Below are positions 9,465 through 18,354 of a stretch of DNA of 64,000 bases, in pieces. Position 1 is the first letter of the stretch. The number at the start of each line of letters is the position of its first letter. The stretch comes from Clostridium sp. UBA3947 (GTDB lineage: Bacteria; Bacillota; Clostridia; Clostridiales; Clostridiaceae). The stretch is taken from contig DGDR01000038.1 of assembly GCA_002385545.1 (NCBI GenBank), positions 3,942 to 67,941 on the forward strand, written 5' to 3'. Made by a program: the position numbers and the translations under genes. Below the pieces are notes generated by a model that was not told the origin of the DNA, ran no database searches, and worked only from the letters and a program-made list of their open reading frames with translations.

Positions 9465-10178
9465 CTAGTTTGTCAATTTTTTTAGTCCTTCTTCCACTAT
9501 TGCCTGCACCTGCTCTGTAAGGTTTTTCTGCTCATCCTTAGATAACCCAGCAGTTTGTATTGGCTTATGGAACATAATTTTTATTGTATGACCACTTACT
9601 TTGTTACCTACCTCTAAAACTCTATAGGTTCCATCAATTGATACTGGTACAATTGGAGCTTCTACTTTTAAAGCCATTTTTAAGCTTCCCTTCTTCATAG
9701 TTCCCATAGTTGAGCTTAAACTTCTTGTTCCTTCAGGAAAAATAACCATGGAATAACCTTTCTTTATATTCTCAGCTCCTTCATTTATAGCCTTTATACC
9801 CTCTTTTATATTTTCTCTGTCTATAAAAACAGTTCCAATAGCCCTTACCCAAGTAGGGATTAGTGGTAGCTTTGCTATTTCCTTTTTAGCAATGAAGCCT
9901 GTAACATGCTTCATAGATGCCAATAGTGCAAAAACGTCAAAAATTGCTTGATGGTTTGATACAAAAACACAAGGCTCATCAGGTATGTTTTCTTCACCAT
10001 ATATTTCAAAATTCGTTCTGGTAATCTTCAATATATGGTTAGTCATTTTTTTAACCTTTTTAAAGGCATAATTAGCGGCCTTCTCAGGATTCTTTTTTTG
10101 CAAGTATTTCACCTTTATTAAGGCTATACTATTTAAACTTAAGTATACTCCAAAGTAACTATACCATAAAAACTTCAA
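9465..10178 (-). CDS. plsC: 1-acyl-sn-glycerol-3-phosphate acyltransferase
   Basis: A 237-residue PlsC-type acyltransferase that converts lysophosphatidate to phosphatidate at the inner membrane face. The catalytic NHQAIFD box (H76, D81) and the FPEGTRS box (about 147-153) are both intact, and a single N-terminal hydrophobic segment anchors it. TTG at 10178 is preferred, since the GTG three codons earlier is inside the GGGAGTG ribosome binding site. It follows the lipid-kinase gene by about 58 bp on the same strand, so the two probably form a phospholipid operon ending at palindrome copy 2. Confidence 0.92.
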   Translation of the reverse strand: MKFLWYSYFGVYLSLNSIALIKVKYLQKKNPEKAANYAFKKVKKMTNHILKITRTNFEIYGEENIPDEPCVFVSNHQAIFDVFALLASMKHVTGFIAKKEIAKLPLIPTWVRAIGTVFIDRENIKEGIKAINEGAENIKKGYSMVIFPEGTRSLSSTMGTMKKGSLKMALKVEAPIVPVSIDGTYRVLEVGNKVSGHTIKIMFHKPIQTAGLSKDEQKNLTEQVQAIVEEGLKKLTN

Positions 10179-10236
10179 CTTTATCACTCCCTAAATAAAT
10201 CTATGCTCCAAGTATCTAATAATTCCTTTTTATTCT

Positions 10237-11115
10237 TCAGGGTCTTACAATCCTAATAGCTTTAGGAAGTATTTCTAGGCTTATATCCTTAGCCCTAAAC
10301 AACTCTCCATCAATATTTACCGACATCTCTTCCTCACATTCAATTTTTATCTTCTTTCCTTTATAAAAGGTTACTTCTTTTATCGTATCATGAACCCCTT
10401 TAATTAATCTTGGAAACAGTCTGATTATTTTAAAAGGACTTGCTTCTTTTACGTGGCATATTTCAAAGCTACCATCACATAATTCAGCCCTTGGCGCTAC
10501 CTTCATACCGCCTCCATAATATTTACCATTAGCCACAGCTGTTAGTAAGGTTTTTTCATATATATTTTTATCATCTAACTGAATATTTAGCTTTTTGCTT
10601 TTATATCCGAATACTGTGGTAAATATACTAAGTAAATAAGCAAACTTTGATGGTATAAAGGGTAATCTTTTAAGCTTTATAGAGTTATAGACTATTTCAG
10701 CATCTAAACCTACAGAAGCAATATTAATAAAGTATTTATCATTACATTTTCCCAAGTCCACCAATTCAAATTCACTTTTTATACTAGAAGTTAGGATTTC
10801 TTCTAAATCTTCCTTATCTGTTATGCTTCGAATAAAGTCATTTCCACTACCACTAGGAATTACTGCTAGGCTGCTGTCACTTTCAGCCATACCATTAAGA
10901 ACTTCATTTAATGTACCATCTCCACCTACAGAGTATACTCTCATAGCTTCTTTACTAGTATACTCCTTAGCTATTTCCTTAGCATGACCAACTCTCTTTG
11001 TAAATTCAATAATGTAATCTACAGACTCCTTCTTACAGGCTTTTTCTTTCATCAGAATTATCTCTTTAGTTTTTCCTTTACCTGCTTGAGGGTTTATTAT
11101 AAATAGATGCCTCAT
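10237..11115 (-). CDS. Diacylglycerol kinase-family lipid kinase (YegS/DgkB type)
   Basis: A 292-residue soluble lipid kinase: N-terminal INPQAGKGK, the nucleotide-binding GGDGTLNE (64-71) and PSGSGND (87-93) motifs, and a C-terminal beta-rich domain ending in VNIDGE. Members phosphorylate diacylglycerol to phosphatidate (DgkB) or related lipids (YegS); DgkB function fits its position before plsC but is not proved by sequence. The ATG follows GGGAGAAGG. It is the first gene of a two-gene unit with plsC. Confidence 0.88.
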   Translation of the reverse strand: MRHLFIINPQAGKGKTKEIILMKEKACKKESVDYIIEFTKRVGHAKEIAKEYTSKEAMRVYSVGGDGTLNEVLNGMAESDSSLAVIPSGSGNDFIRSITDKEDLEEILTSSIKSEFELVDLGKCNDKYFINIASVGLDAEIVYNSIKLKRLPFIPSKFAYLLSIFTTVFGYKSKKLNIQLDDKNIYEKTLLTAVANGKYYGGGMKVAPRAELCDGSFEICHVKEASPFKIIRLFPRLIKGVHDTIKEVTFYKGKKIKIECEEEMSVNIDGELFRAKDISLEILPKAIRIVRP

Positions 11116-11270
11116 AGCCTTCTCCCTCTTTCATCTATGGTAAGCTTGTCTAAGCTTATTTTATTATATTTGATTGGTTAAGTATAGTATTTATTCATAA
11201 AAAGCATCAAACTAGTTATTGGAAGTTTACCTAGTATATCATAATTTTGAATTTCATATTTATAGGGAAA

Positions 11271-11302
11271 GAAAAATTTCAGCCCGTAGACTGAAATTTT
11301 TC
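11271..11302 (-). terminator. Terminator after the heavy-metal ATPase
   Basis: A 12-bp stem (11271-11282 with 11291-11302) around an 8-base loop, ending in a T run on the minus strand 8 bases past the stop. Confidence 0.85.
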
Positions 11303-11309
11303 TTATAAT

Positions 11310-13688
11310 TTATAATTTTTTCGTATTTAAAGCCCTCATGGAATTGAAAACCGCAATTACTGTAACACCGACATCGCCAAATACTGCTTCCCACATTGTT
11401 CCTAAACCTAAGGCCACCAACAGAAGAATTAGCACCTTAACCCCTAAAGCAAAGCAGATATTTTGCAAAACTATTTTTCTTGTCCGTCTTGCTATTTTTA
11501 TTGCGTCAGCTAACTTGTAGGGCTCATCGGTCATAATAACAATATCAGAGGCTTCTATGGCTGCATCGGAGCCTACACCTCCCATTGCTATACCTATATC
11601 AGCTCTTGCCAACACTGGTGCATCGTTAATTCCATCTCCTACAAAGATTAACTTACCCTTGCTGTCTTTTTCATTTTCCAAGACTTCAAGCATCTCTACC
11701 TTTTGATTTGGTAATAGCTCAGCATATACCTCGTCCAAATTTAGTTCTCTTGCAATTTTATCTGCTACTGCTCTATTATCACCAGTCAACATAGCTATTT
11801 TTCTTACGCCTAATCCTTTCAAAGCTTTTATAGCCTTTGCAGAATCTTCTTTAATTTCATCTGAAATCACTATATAGCCTATATATTTTTTATCAAGAGC
11901 TATATGAACTACAGTGCCAATACTATCAACTTCTGTAGAGGGGATATTTTCTTTGCTCATTAACCTATAGTTACCAGCTAAAATTTCTTTTCCTTCTACT
12001 ATAGCCTTAACTCCTAATCCTGAGATTTCCTCATGGTTACTGATAGCACTTTTCACTATTTCTTTGCCGTAGGCCTTTTGGATTGAAGCTGCAATAGGAT
12101 GATTAGAAAATACTTCAGCATAGGCAGCATATCTTAAAAGCTCATCCTTATCCACGTTATTTTCTGTCTTTATTTCAGTTACCTCAAAGACTCCCTTTGT
12201 TAGGGTTCCTGTTTTATCAAATACAACCATTTCAACATTATTCAGGGCTTCTAAATAATTTCCACCTTTAACCAATACACCATTTTTTGAGGCTGCTCCA
12301 ATTCCACCAAAGAAACCCAAAGGTACAGATACCACTAAGGCACAAGGGCAAGATACAACCAAGAAGGATAAGGCCCTATATATCCACTGAGAAAAAGTCG
12401 CTTCATCAATAACAAGCGGTGGAATTACAGCTAAAGCTAAGGCTAAGAACACTACTACTGGAGTATATATTCTTGCAAACTTAGTTATAAACTTTTCTGT
12501 AGGTGCCTTCTTACTGCCTGCATTTTCTACTAAATCTAGTATTTTTGCTACGGTAGAATCAGCAAATTCCTTTTCTACTTTTATAGTCAATACAGCATTT
12601 TGGTTAATTACTCCACTTAGAACCGTATCACCAGCCACAACCTTCGTAGGTACCGACTCTCCAGTTAAGGCCGAGGTATCCACCATGGAAGTTCCATCAA
12701 CCACTATCCCATCTAGCGGTACCTTTTCACCAGGCTTAACTATTATTAAATCCCCAATGGCTACCTCTTCTGGAGAAACCTTTTTTATCTCATCCTCTAC
12801 CTTTAGGTTAGCAAAGTCAGGTCTAATATCCATTAAGGCTGTTATAGACTTTCTCGATCTATTAACGGCCATATCCTGAAAAACTTCTCCCACCTGATAA
12901 AAAAGCATAACCGCCACAGCTTCAGGATATTCCTTAATAAGAAAAGCTCCTATAGTAGCAAGGGACATTAAAAAGTTCTCATCAAAGATTTCACCTTTTA
13001 AAATATTCTTACCAGCTCTTAAAACCACCTCTCCACCAACAAGAATATAGCTTATAAGGAAAATACTTAATTCTATAGTCTGAGGAAAGTCAAAAGCTAC
13101 AGCTAATATAAAAATCAAAGCACCTATGCCTAATCTTATGAGTTCTCCTTTTTCTTCAATTTCCTCTTCCTTGTTTTTATTGCTCCTTTTATTTTTCAGC
13201 TCTGTTACCTCTACCTCTGGTTCATGGCTCCTTACTATTAACTTAACCTTATCTATAAGCTCTCTTTTAGAAGTATCTTTTCCCATGTGAACTGTCAATT
13301 TAGTATTGACAAAATCTACAGTAGCAGCTTCTACGCCCTTTAGCCTCTGAACTTCTTTTTCAATTTTTGAAGCACAGTTAGCACAGTCTAATCCCTTTAA
13401 GTTAAAGTCAATTTTATTGCTAGTTTCCTTAACCTTCTCCTTTACCTTCACATGGGCTTCTACTTCTGAAACAGTTTTGGTAATCAAGAAAATTAAATTA
13501 TCTACATCACTATTTTCCTCTATTTCTATAGTTAAGGTCTTAGTTGGAAAATTGACACTGGCAAAATTGATTCCTTTTATATGTGCTACTTTTTGCTCTA
13601 TTTTTGAAGCACAATTAACACAATCTAGACCTTCTAAAATGAATTCTCTTTTTAGCTTGCTATTGCTATCTATTTTTTTATTATCCAT
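11310..13688 (-). CDS. cadA: Zn2+/Cd2+/Pb2+-exporting P1B-type ATPase
   Basis: A 792-residue P1B ATPase with two N-terminal heavy-metal-associated domains (CVNC at 23-26 and CANC at 102-105). After these come the TGES actuator motif (342-345), the membrane metal site CPC (447-449), the phosphorylated DKTGT (491 onwards), and GDGINDAP. The CPC together with an aspartate in the last membrane helices (GDVGVT) is typical of the Zn/Cd/Pb class rather than Cu. The start follows GGGGGA, 22 bp after the repressor gene, so it is co-transcribed. Expression is expected to rise when the SmtB/CadC-type repressor binds metal. The tandem HMA domains are a little more than the usual single one. Confidence 0.93.
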   Translation of the reverse strand: MDNKKIDSNSKLKREFILEGLDCVNCASKIEQKVAHIKGINFASVNFPTKTLTIEIEENSDVDNLIFLITKTVSEVEAHVKVKEKVKETSNKIDFNLKGLDCANCASKIEKEVQRLKGVEAATVDFVNTKLTVHMGKDTSKRELIDKVKLIVRSHEPEVEVTELKNKRSNKNKEEEIEEKGELIRLGIGALIFILAVAFDFPQTIELSIFLISYILVGGEVVLRAGKNILKGEIFDENFLMSLATIGAFLIKEYPEAVAVMLFYQVGEVFQDMAVNRSRKSITALMDIRPDFANLKVEDEIKKVSPEEVAIGDLIIVKPGEKVPLDGIVVDGTSMVDTSALTGESVPTKVVAGDTVLSGVINQNAVLTIKVEKEFADSTVAKILDLVENAGSKKAPTEKFITKFARIYTPVVVFLALALAVIPPLVIDEATFSQWIYRALSFLVVSCPCALVVSVPLGFFGGIGAASKNGVLVKGGNYLEALNNVEMVVFDKTGTLTKGVFEVTEIKTENNVDKDELLRYAAYAEVFSNHPIAASIQKAYGKEIVKSAISNHEEISGLGVKAIVEGKEILAGNYRLMSKENIPSTEVDSIGTVVHIALDKKYIGYIVISDEIKEDSAKAIKALKGLGVRKIAMLTGDNRAVADKIARELNLDEVYAELLPNQKVEMLEVLENEKDSKGKLIFVGDGINDAPVLARADIGIAMGGVGSDAAIEASDIVIMTDEPYKLADAIKIARRTRKIVLQNICFALGVKVLILLLVALGLGTMWEAVFGDVGVTVIAVFNSMRALNTKKL

Positions 13689-13710
13689 TTTATATCCCCC
13701 ATTTCAGCCA

Positions 13711-14079
13711 TTACCTTTTCTCAGATATGTGACTTAGCCCTTGGTCAAATATACTCTTAACATGATCATCATCTAAGGAATAATAAACTACTTTACCTTC
13801 CTTTCTAAATTTAACTAATCTTGCTTGCTTTAAAATTCTTAATTGGTGAGATATTGCTGATTGGGTCATATTAAGAAGAGCGGCAATATCACAAACGCAC
13901 ATCTCTGATTGAAACAAGGCGCATAGTATTTTTATTCTTGTAGTATCTCCAAAAACTTTAAATAAATCTGACAGGTCATAAAGTAGCTCTTCATCTGGTA
14001 TATGCTCTTTTACCTTGTCTACTATATCCTGATGTATAATTGAACAATTGCAGGTATCTAAATAATCCTTTTCACCCAT
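13711..14079 (-). CDS. ArsR/SmtB/CadC-family metal-responsive repressor
   Basis: A 122-residue winged-helix repressor. ATG at 14079 is chosen because it follows AGAGGTG; an upstream in-frame ATG lies within the operator. Both known sensor sites of the family are intact. The alpha-3N cysteines are CNC (10-12) plus CVC in EMCVCD (61-63), as in CadC. The alpha-5 site is D104-x-H106, H117, E120, the same spacing as in SmtB. It should repress the downstream exporter and itself and release DNA on Zn/Cd/Pb binding. A perfect inverted repeat overlaps its promoter. Having both sites suggests response to thiophilic metals and to zinc. Confidence 0.93.
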   Translation of the reverse strand: MGEKDYLDTCNCSIIHQDIVDKVKEHIPDEELLYDLSDLFKVFGDTTRIKILCALFQSEMCVCDIAALLNMTQSAISHQLRILKQARLVKFRKEGKVVYYSLDDDHVKSIFDQGLSHISEKR

Positions 14080-14097
14080 AACCTTCACCTCTAATTT

Positions 14098-14125
14098 GAA
14101 TATATGAATCATTGTTCATATATTC
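14098..14125 (-). promoter_or_regulatory. SmtB/CadC-type operator
   Basis: A perfect inverted repeat, GAATATATGAA (14098-14108) and TTCATATATTC (14115-14125), is separated by 6 bases. It matches the ATATGAA-N6-TTCATAT pattern of the family and covers the expected transcription start of the repressor-exporter operon. Confidence 0.8.
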
Positions 14126-14154
14126 ATTATATGCTTCCTTAATTTAGTTGTCAA
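14126..14154 (-). promoter_or_regulatory. Consensus promoter of the metal repressor-exporter operon
   Basis: On the minus strand TTGACA (14149-14154) and TATAAT (14126-14131) are separated by exactly 17 bases. The operator begins at the next base, so repressor binding would block initiation. Confidence 0.85.
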
Positions 14155-14366
14155 CGAAAATGTGCTACTGCATTTTTGAAGTGAGAGGTCAGAACTAAGA
14201 TAGCAGATATAAGACATCTGGAACCTGCTATCATATGAGTTATCCACAATTTCTAAATTTTATAATATGGATATTTTCTTTAGAACGCTAAAATCTTATT
14301 ATTCCACCGTATTTTTTTAATTTTTAGAGTCATTATATTTAGTGACATAATATTAACATATAAATA

Positions 14367-14395
14367 TTGATTATTTTTCCACCATATGCTATAAT
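14367..14395 (+). promoter_or_regulatory. Promoter of the riboswitch-controlled ATPase
   Basis: TTGATT (14367-14372), a 17-base spacer, and TATAAT (14390-14395), placed so that transcription would begin at the 5' end of the riboswitch. The stretch between the two divergent promoters (14155-14366) holds only a weak TAGCAG/CTGCTA hairpin near 14200. Confidence 0.75.
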
Positions 14396-14402
14396 TTCTG
14401 TG

Positions 14403-14560
14403 AAAAGGGGAGTAGCTAGGCATAGGCCTTTAACTATTCGTCATTACGGCGGAAGCCCGGATAGTTAGCTCGAATAGAAATTTAAGTTTTTAACTTAAAT
14501 TTTACTCTAGAGATAGCAAGACCTTTGTTTCACTAGAAATTATTGTGAGACAAAGGTCTT
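14403..14560 (+). promoter_or_regulatory. yybP-ykoY (Mn2+) riboswitch
   Basis: The leader has the conserved yybP-ykoY features: the 5' loop GGGGAGTAG (about 14407-14415), then TCGTCATTACGGC, then the second conserved loop GCCCGGATAG (about 14455). A variable AT-rich hairpin follows (about 14481-14505), and the leader closes on a terminator. The family senses Mn2+ by docking the two loops around the metal, and in Bacillus and Lactococcus turns on exporters. The downstream gene is a P-type cation ATPase, the expected context. Recognition is by motif; no covariance search was run. Confidence 0.85.
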
Positions 14561-14564
14561 TTTT
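14518..14564 (+). terminator. Riboswitch expression-platform terminator
   Basis: AAGACCTTTGT (14518-14528) pairs with ACAAAGGTCTT (14550-14560) with an extra CAC/GTG stem inside, followed by six T. It lies between the aptamer and the ATPase start, so metal binding to the aptamer presumably prevents its formation. Confidence 0.85.
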
Positions 14565-14649
14565 GGTACTTTTTCAGCTACCTGCTCTAAATTACCGAAG
14601 TAATCTTAAGAAAATCGAAAAAACAAGCATAAAGAAAGGGTGTTGTTCA

Positions 14650-17319
14650 TTGAAGTGGTTTATGAAAAGTCAAGAATCAATTGTTCAGGAGATTGGTGCA
14701 GACATCGTAAACGGATTAACAGATGAAGAAGTGTGTAAACGACGAGAAAAGTATGGATTAAATAAATTACAGGGAAAACAGAAAAAGACTATATTGCAAA
14801 TGTTGTTAGCCCAATTAAATGATGTACTAATCTATATATTATTAGCTGCAGCAGTTATTTCAGTAATTTTGGATGAGCCTAGTGATGCCATAGTTATTGC
14901 TATAGTTGTTATAATTAATGCAGTAGTTGGTGTAATTCAGGAGTCAAAGGCTGAAAAATCCCTTGAGGCTCTTAAAAAATTATCGACTCCAAAAGCAATT
15001 GTTAAGCGTAATGGTGAACTAATTGAAATACAATCGGAAGAAATAGTTCCTGGCGATATTGTGATTATTGACGCTGGAAGATATATCCCCTGTGATATAA
15101 GACTTATTGAAACCGCAAATTTAAAAATAGAGGAATCAGCCTTGACTGGAGAGTCTGTTCCAGTTGACAAGGATGCATCGGTTAATTTGGATGCAGAGGA
15201 TACTCCCCTTGGTGATCAGAAAAATATGGCCTTTATGTCTACTTTAGCTACTTATGGTCGTGGAGTGGGTATCGCTGTTGGAACTGGTATGAATACTGAA
15301 ATAGGTAAAATAGCTAAAATGCTTGATGAGCAGGAGAATGAGCTTACTCCCCTTCAAAAGAAGCTAGCTCAGCTTGGTAAATTTCTAGGCGCTGGTGCCA
15401 TAACAATTTGCATAGTTATGTTTATAGTTGGTATTTTAAGAGGTAAGGCTCCTCTTGAAATGCTATTGATATCTATAAGCTTGGCTGTAGCCGCTATACC
15501 AGAAGGCTTAGCAGCTATTGTAACCATTGTTCTAGCTATAGGGGTTCAAAAAATGATAAAGAAAAACGCTATAGTTAGAAAGCTTCCTTCTGTTGAGACC
15601 TTAGGTTCTGTTAATATAGTTTGTTCCGATAAAACTGGAACCCTTACTCAAAATAAAATGACCGTTATGAAGTATTATGTGGATGGTGTTTTAAGTCCTA
15701 TAAAAACCTTAGATGTAAAGCTGCCTGGTCATAAGCTCCTTTTAGAAAATATGATGCTTTGTAATGACGCTACTTACACAGAAAACTCAAAAACCGGTGA
15801 CCCTACAGAAATTGCTTTATTAGAAATGGGCGTTAAATTCAATATAAGTTCAGAGGAATTAAATAAAAATCATAAAAGGGTTATGGAAATCCCTTTTGAA
15901 TCTGATAGAAAATTGATGACAACAGTAAATAAGTACAATGACGAATATTATGTAATGACCAAAGGAGCTATAGATAACCTATTAAATATTTGTACAAAGG
16001 CTTATATTAATGGCGAAATTGTTCCTTTAACCGATGATATTAAGGCTGATATAATGAGCAACTCCAATGCTATGTCTGATGAAGCCCTAAGAGTTTTAGG
16101 TGGAGCTTATAAGGTAATCAAAAGTACCGACGTTGAAATAGACAGTCTTGAAAAGGACTTAACCTTCATTGGTCTAGTTGGTATGATAGACCCACCTAGA
16201 GAAGAAGTTAAGGATTCCATTGCCCTTTGCAATCAATCTGGTATAAAGACTATAATGATTACAGGAGATCATAAAAATACAGCCTTTGCTATTGCTAAGG
16301 AATTAGGTATAGCTGAGGATGAATCTCAGGCTATCTTTGGCACTGAGCTTGACAAGATGTCCGATGAAGAGCTAAGCTCCAGAATAGATGACCTGAGAGT
16401 ATTTGCTAGAGTTTCACCAGAACATAAGGTCAGAATAGTTAAGGCCTTTAAGGCAAAAGGTAATATCGTATCAATGACTGGTGATGGAGTTAACGATGCT
16501 CCTTCTTTAAAGATGGCAGATATCGGTGTTGCTATGGGTATTACTGGTACTGACGTTGCTAAAGGTGCATCAGATATGGTTCTAACCGATGACAACTTCT
16601 CTACTATAGTTACTGCTATTGAAGAAGGTAGAAACATCTTTAATAACATAAAGAAATCCGTCTTATTCCTATTATCTTGTAATGCTGGTGAAATTGTTGC
16701 CCTATTCTTTGCTATACTTTTAGGTTGGGAAGCACCTTTGCTTTCAATCCATATTCTATGGGTTAACCTAATTACCGATACCCTTCCAGCCTTGTCTTTA
16801 GGTATGGATCCTGGTGATAAGGATGTAATGAAGGAAAAGCCAAGAGATCCAGATGAAAGTCTATTTGCACATGGCGGTGGTATAAAGATAATACTTAACG
16901 GTTTATTGATAGGACTGTTAACCCTAGCAGCTTTCGTAATTGGTGCAAAAATATACAGTGGTGCCGAAACACTATTCCCTCTGTTCCCTGAAAAAATAAC
17001 AGAGGATGCTTTAAGACATGCTAGAACTATGGCTTTTGTAGTACTTAGTGTATCTCAATTATTCCATTCCTTCAATATGAGACATCCTGATAAATCTATA
17101 TTCAAGGTAGGCTTATTCAGCAATAAATATTTAATTGGCGCCATTCTTATAGGTATATTGCTACAAGATATAGTAATAACTGTGCCCTTCTTAAGGAATC
17201 TATTCAATGTTTATGACTTAAACATCAAGGATTGGGCTATTGTAGCAATGCTATCCATAATGCCTCTTGTAGTAAATGAAATTGCTAAGCTCATAAAAAG
17301 CGTTACTAAAAAAGCTTAA
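14650..17319 (+). CDS. P2-type cation-transporting ATPase (Ca2+/Mn2+, SERCA/PMR1-like), probable Mn2+ exporter
   Basis: About 889 residues. Motifs: TGES (166-169), PEGL in membrane helix 4 (284-287), DKTGTLT (327-333), a TGDGVNDAP hinge, NAGE in helix 5, and NLITD in helix 6. The PEGL/NAGE/NLITD set is that of Ca2+/Mn2+ pumps. Start choice: a GTG at 14545 in the same frame lies inside the riboswitch terminator and cannot be the true start. TTG 14650 follows GGGTG by seven bases; ATG 14662 is the alternative. The yybP-ykoY leader suggests the physiological ion is Mn2+, as for Lactococcus YoaB, although Ca2+ transport cannot be excluded. It has its own terminator. Confidence 0.92.
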   Translation: MKWFMKSQESIVQEIGADIVNGLTDEEVCKRREKYGLNKLQGKQKKTILQMLLAQLNDVLIYILLAAAVISVILDEPSDAIVIAIVVIINAVVGVIQESKAEKSLEALKKLSTPKAIVKRNGELIEIQSEEIVPGDIVIIDAGRYIPCDIRLIETANLKIEESALTGESVPVDKDASVNLDAEDTPLGDQKNMAFMSTLATYGRGVGIAVGTGMNTEIGKIAKMLDEQENELTPLQKKLAQLGKFLGAGAITICIVMFIVGILRGKAPLEMLLISISLAVAAIPEGLAAIVTIVLAIGVQKMIKKNAIVRKLPSVETLGSVNIVCSDKTGTLTQNKMTVMKYYVDGVLSPIKTLDVKLPGHKLLLENMMLCNDATYTENSKTGDPTEIALLEMGVKFNISSEELNKNHKRVMEIPFESDRKLMTTVNKYNDEYYVMTKGAIDNLLNICTKAYINGEIVPLTDDIKADIMSNSNAMSDEALRVLGGAYKVIKSTDVEIDSLEKDLTFIGLVGMIDPPREEVKDSIALCNQSGIKTIMITGDHKNTAFAIAKELGIAEDESQAIFGTELDKMSDEELSSRIDDLRVFARVSPEHKVRIVKAFKAKGNIVSMTGDGVNDAPSLKMADIGVAMGITGTDVAKGASDMVLTDDNFSTIVTAIEEGRNIFNNIKKSVLFLLSCNAGEIVALFFAILLGWEAPLLSIHILWVNLITDTLPALSLGMDPGDKDVMKEKPRDPDESLFAHGGGIKIILNGLLIGLLTLAAFVIGAKIYSGAETLFPLFPEKITEDALRHARTMAFVVLSVSQLFHSFNMRHPDKSIFKVGLFSNKYLIGAILIGILLQDIVITVPFLRNLFNVYDLNIKDWAIVAMLSIMPLVVNEIAKLIKSVTKKA

Positions 17320-17360
17320 GATCTGCTACATCTAAAGCAGAATCTTATAAATCCAATATT

Positions 17361-17407
17361 AAAATGTCTGCTGCAAATCAAAGCCTCCTTTGCAGCAGAC
17401 ATTTTTC
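17361..17407 (+). terminator. Terminator after the P2-type ATPase
   Basis: A 17-bp perfect stem (17361-17377 with 17389-17405) with an 11-base loop and a T run, the strongest simple terminator in the window. Confidence 0.88.
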
Positions 17408-17463
17408 TATCCCCAAAACATTAAAAATCTAACATCCAACTTCTAGGCACCAACCTCTAAATA

Positions 17464-17491
17464 TTGACTTTACAATTTATTGTTGTAAAAT
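17464..17491 (+). promoter_or_regulatory. Promoter of the DUF554 gene with internal inverted repeat
   Basis: TTGACT (17464-17469) and TAAAAT (17486-17491) are 16 bases apart. TTTACAA (17469-17475) and TTGTAAA (17483-17489) form a 7-7-7 inverted repeat across the spacer, which would suit a repressor. Confidence 0.55.
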
Positions 17492-17527
17492 AGTTATTAT
17501 CTTTAAGAAATTTGGGGGCTTGTAGTT

Positions 17528-18217
17528 ATGTTAGGAACTATTGTTAATTTTTTCGCAATTATTGCTGGTTCAACTTTAGGCTTATTACTAAGAGGGGGTA
17601 TTTCCGAAAGATTTAATAAAACCATTATGCAGGGTGTATCCTTATGTGTACTATTGATTGGTATTCAAGGTTCATTAAAAGCAGAAAACACCTTGGTTGT
17701 TATTATCTGTATGTGTCTAGGCGGGCTAATAGGAGAAGCATTAGATATTGACAAGGCATTAAAAAATCTAGGTGATAAAATAGAAGCAAAATTTAATAAG
17801 TCTAATAGCAAGATATCAGAAGGCTTTGTTAGCGCTAGCTTACTTTATTGTGTTGGCGCTATGGCAATTGTAGGTTCCTTGCAAAGCGGCTTGCAAAACG
17901 ATCATAAAATTCTCTTTTCAAAATCTATATTAGATGGCATCAGCTCCATAATCTTTTCTTCCACATTAGGTATTGGCGTAATGCTATCTTCCTTTGCAGT
18001 ACTTCTTTATCAGGGCTCTATAACCTTAGGAGCATCCTTTCTTGTGCCTTTATTAACAGAGGCAGTAAAATTAAATATGGAAGCCTGTGGCAGTCTTATA
18101 ATCATAGGCTTAGGCTTAAATTTACTAGGAATAACAGAAATCAAGGTTGCAAATTTGCTTCCAGCTATTTTTTTACCTATACTAGCACCATTTATAATGA
18201 ATCTATTTATCTTTTAA
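17528..18217 (+). CDS. DUF554-family membrane protein (YdfK/YqgA)
   Basis: A 229-residue polytopic protein with six to seven hydrophobic segments. Family signatures seen: an N-terminal TIVNFFAIIAGSTLGLLL helix, LGGLIGEALDID, a CVGAMAIVGSLQSGL stretch near residue 117, and a C-terminal GLNLLGI helix. The family has no firm biochemical function; a transport role is generally assumed. The ATG follows TTTGGGGG by about eight bases. It is a single-gene unit with a promoter containing an inverted repeat and a weak downstream hairpin. Confidence 0.85.
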   Translation: MLGTIVNFFAIIAGSTLGLLLRGGISERFNKTIMQGVSLCVLLIGIQGSLKAENTLVVIICMCLGGLIGEALDIDKALKNLGDKIEAKFNKSNSKISEGFVSASLLYCVGAMAIVGSLQSGLQNDHKILFSKSILDGISSIIFSSTLGIGVMLSSFAVLLYQGSITLGASFLVPLLTEAVKLNMEACGSLIIIGLGLNLLGITEIKVANLLPAIFLPILAPFIMNLFIF

Positions 18218-18247
18218 CAAAAATATAATTTGATCTTTTCCTATCAT

Positions 18248-18285
18248 GGGGTTACTTCACAAATATAGTGTAGTGGCCCTTTTTT
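18248..18285 (+). terminator. Terminator after DUF554 gene
   Basis: GGGG-rich left arm (from 18248) pairs imperfectly with a GTGTAGTGGCCC right arm, followed by six T. There is at least one mismatch in the stem. Confidence 0.6.
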
Positions 18286-18354
18286 AATAAATTGATATTT
18301 TTTGCTACTTATCATATCATATAAGTGAGGAAACCCTTTGGAGGTGCTAAACCT

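Noticed and set aside
14545..14649. N-terminal extension of the P2-type ATPase
   Set aside because: Its GTG is inside the terminator stem of the riboswitch; a ribosome binding site is found before TTG 14650 instead.
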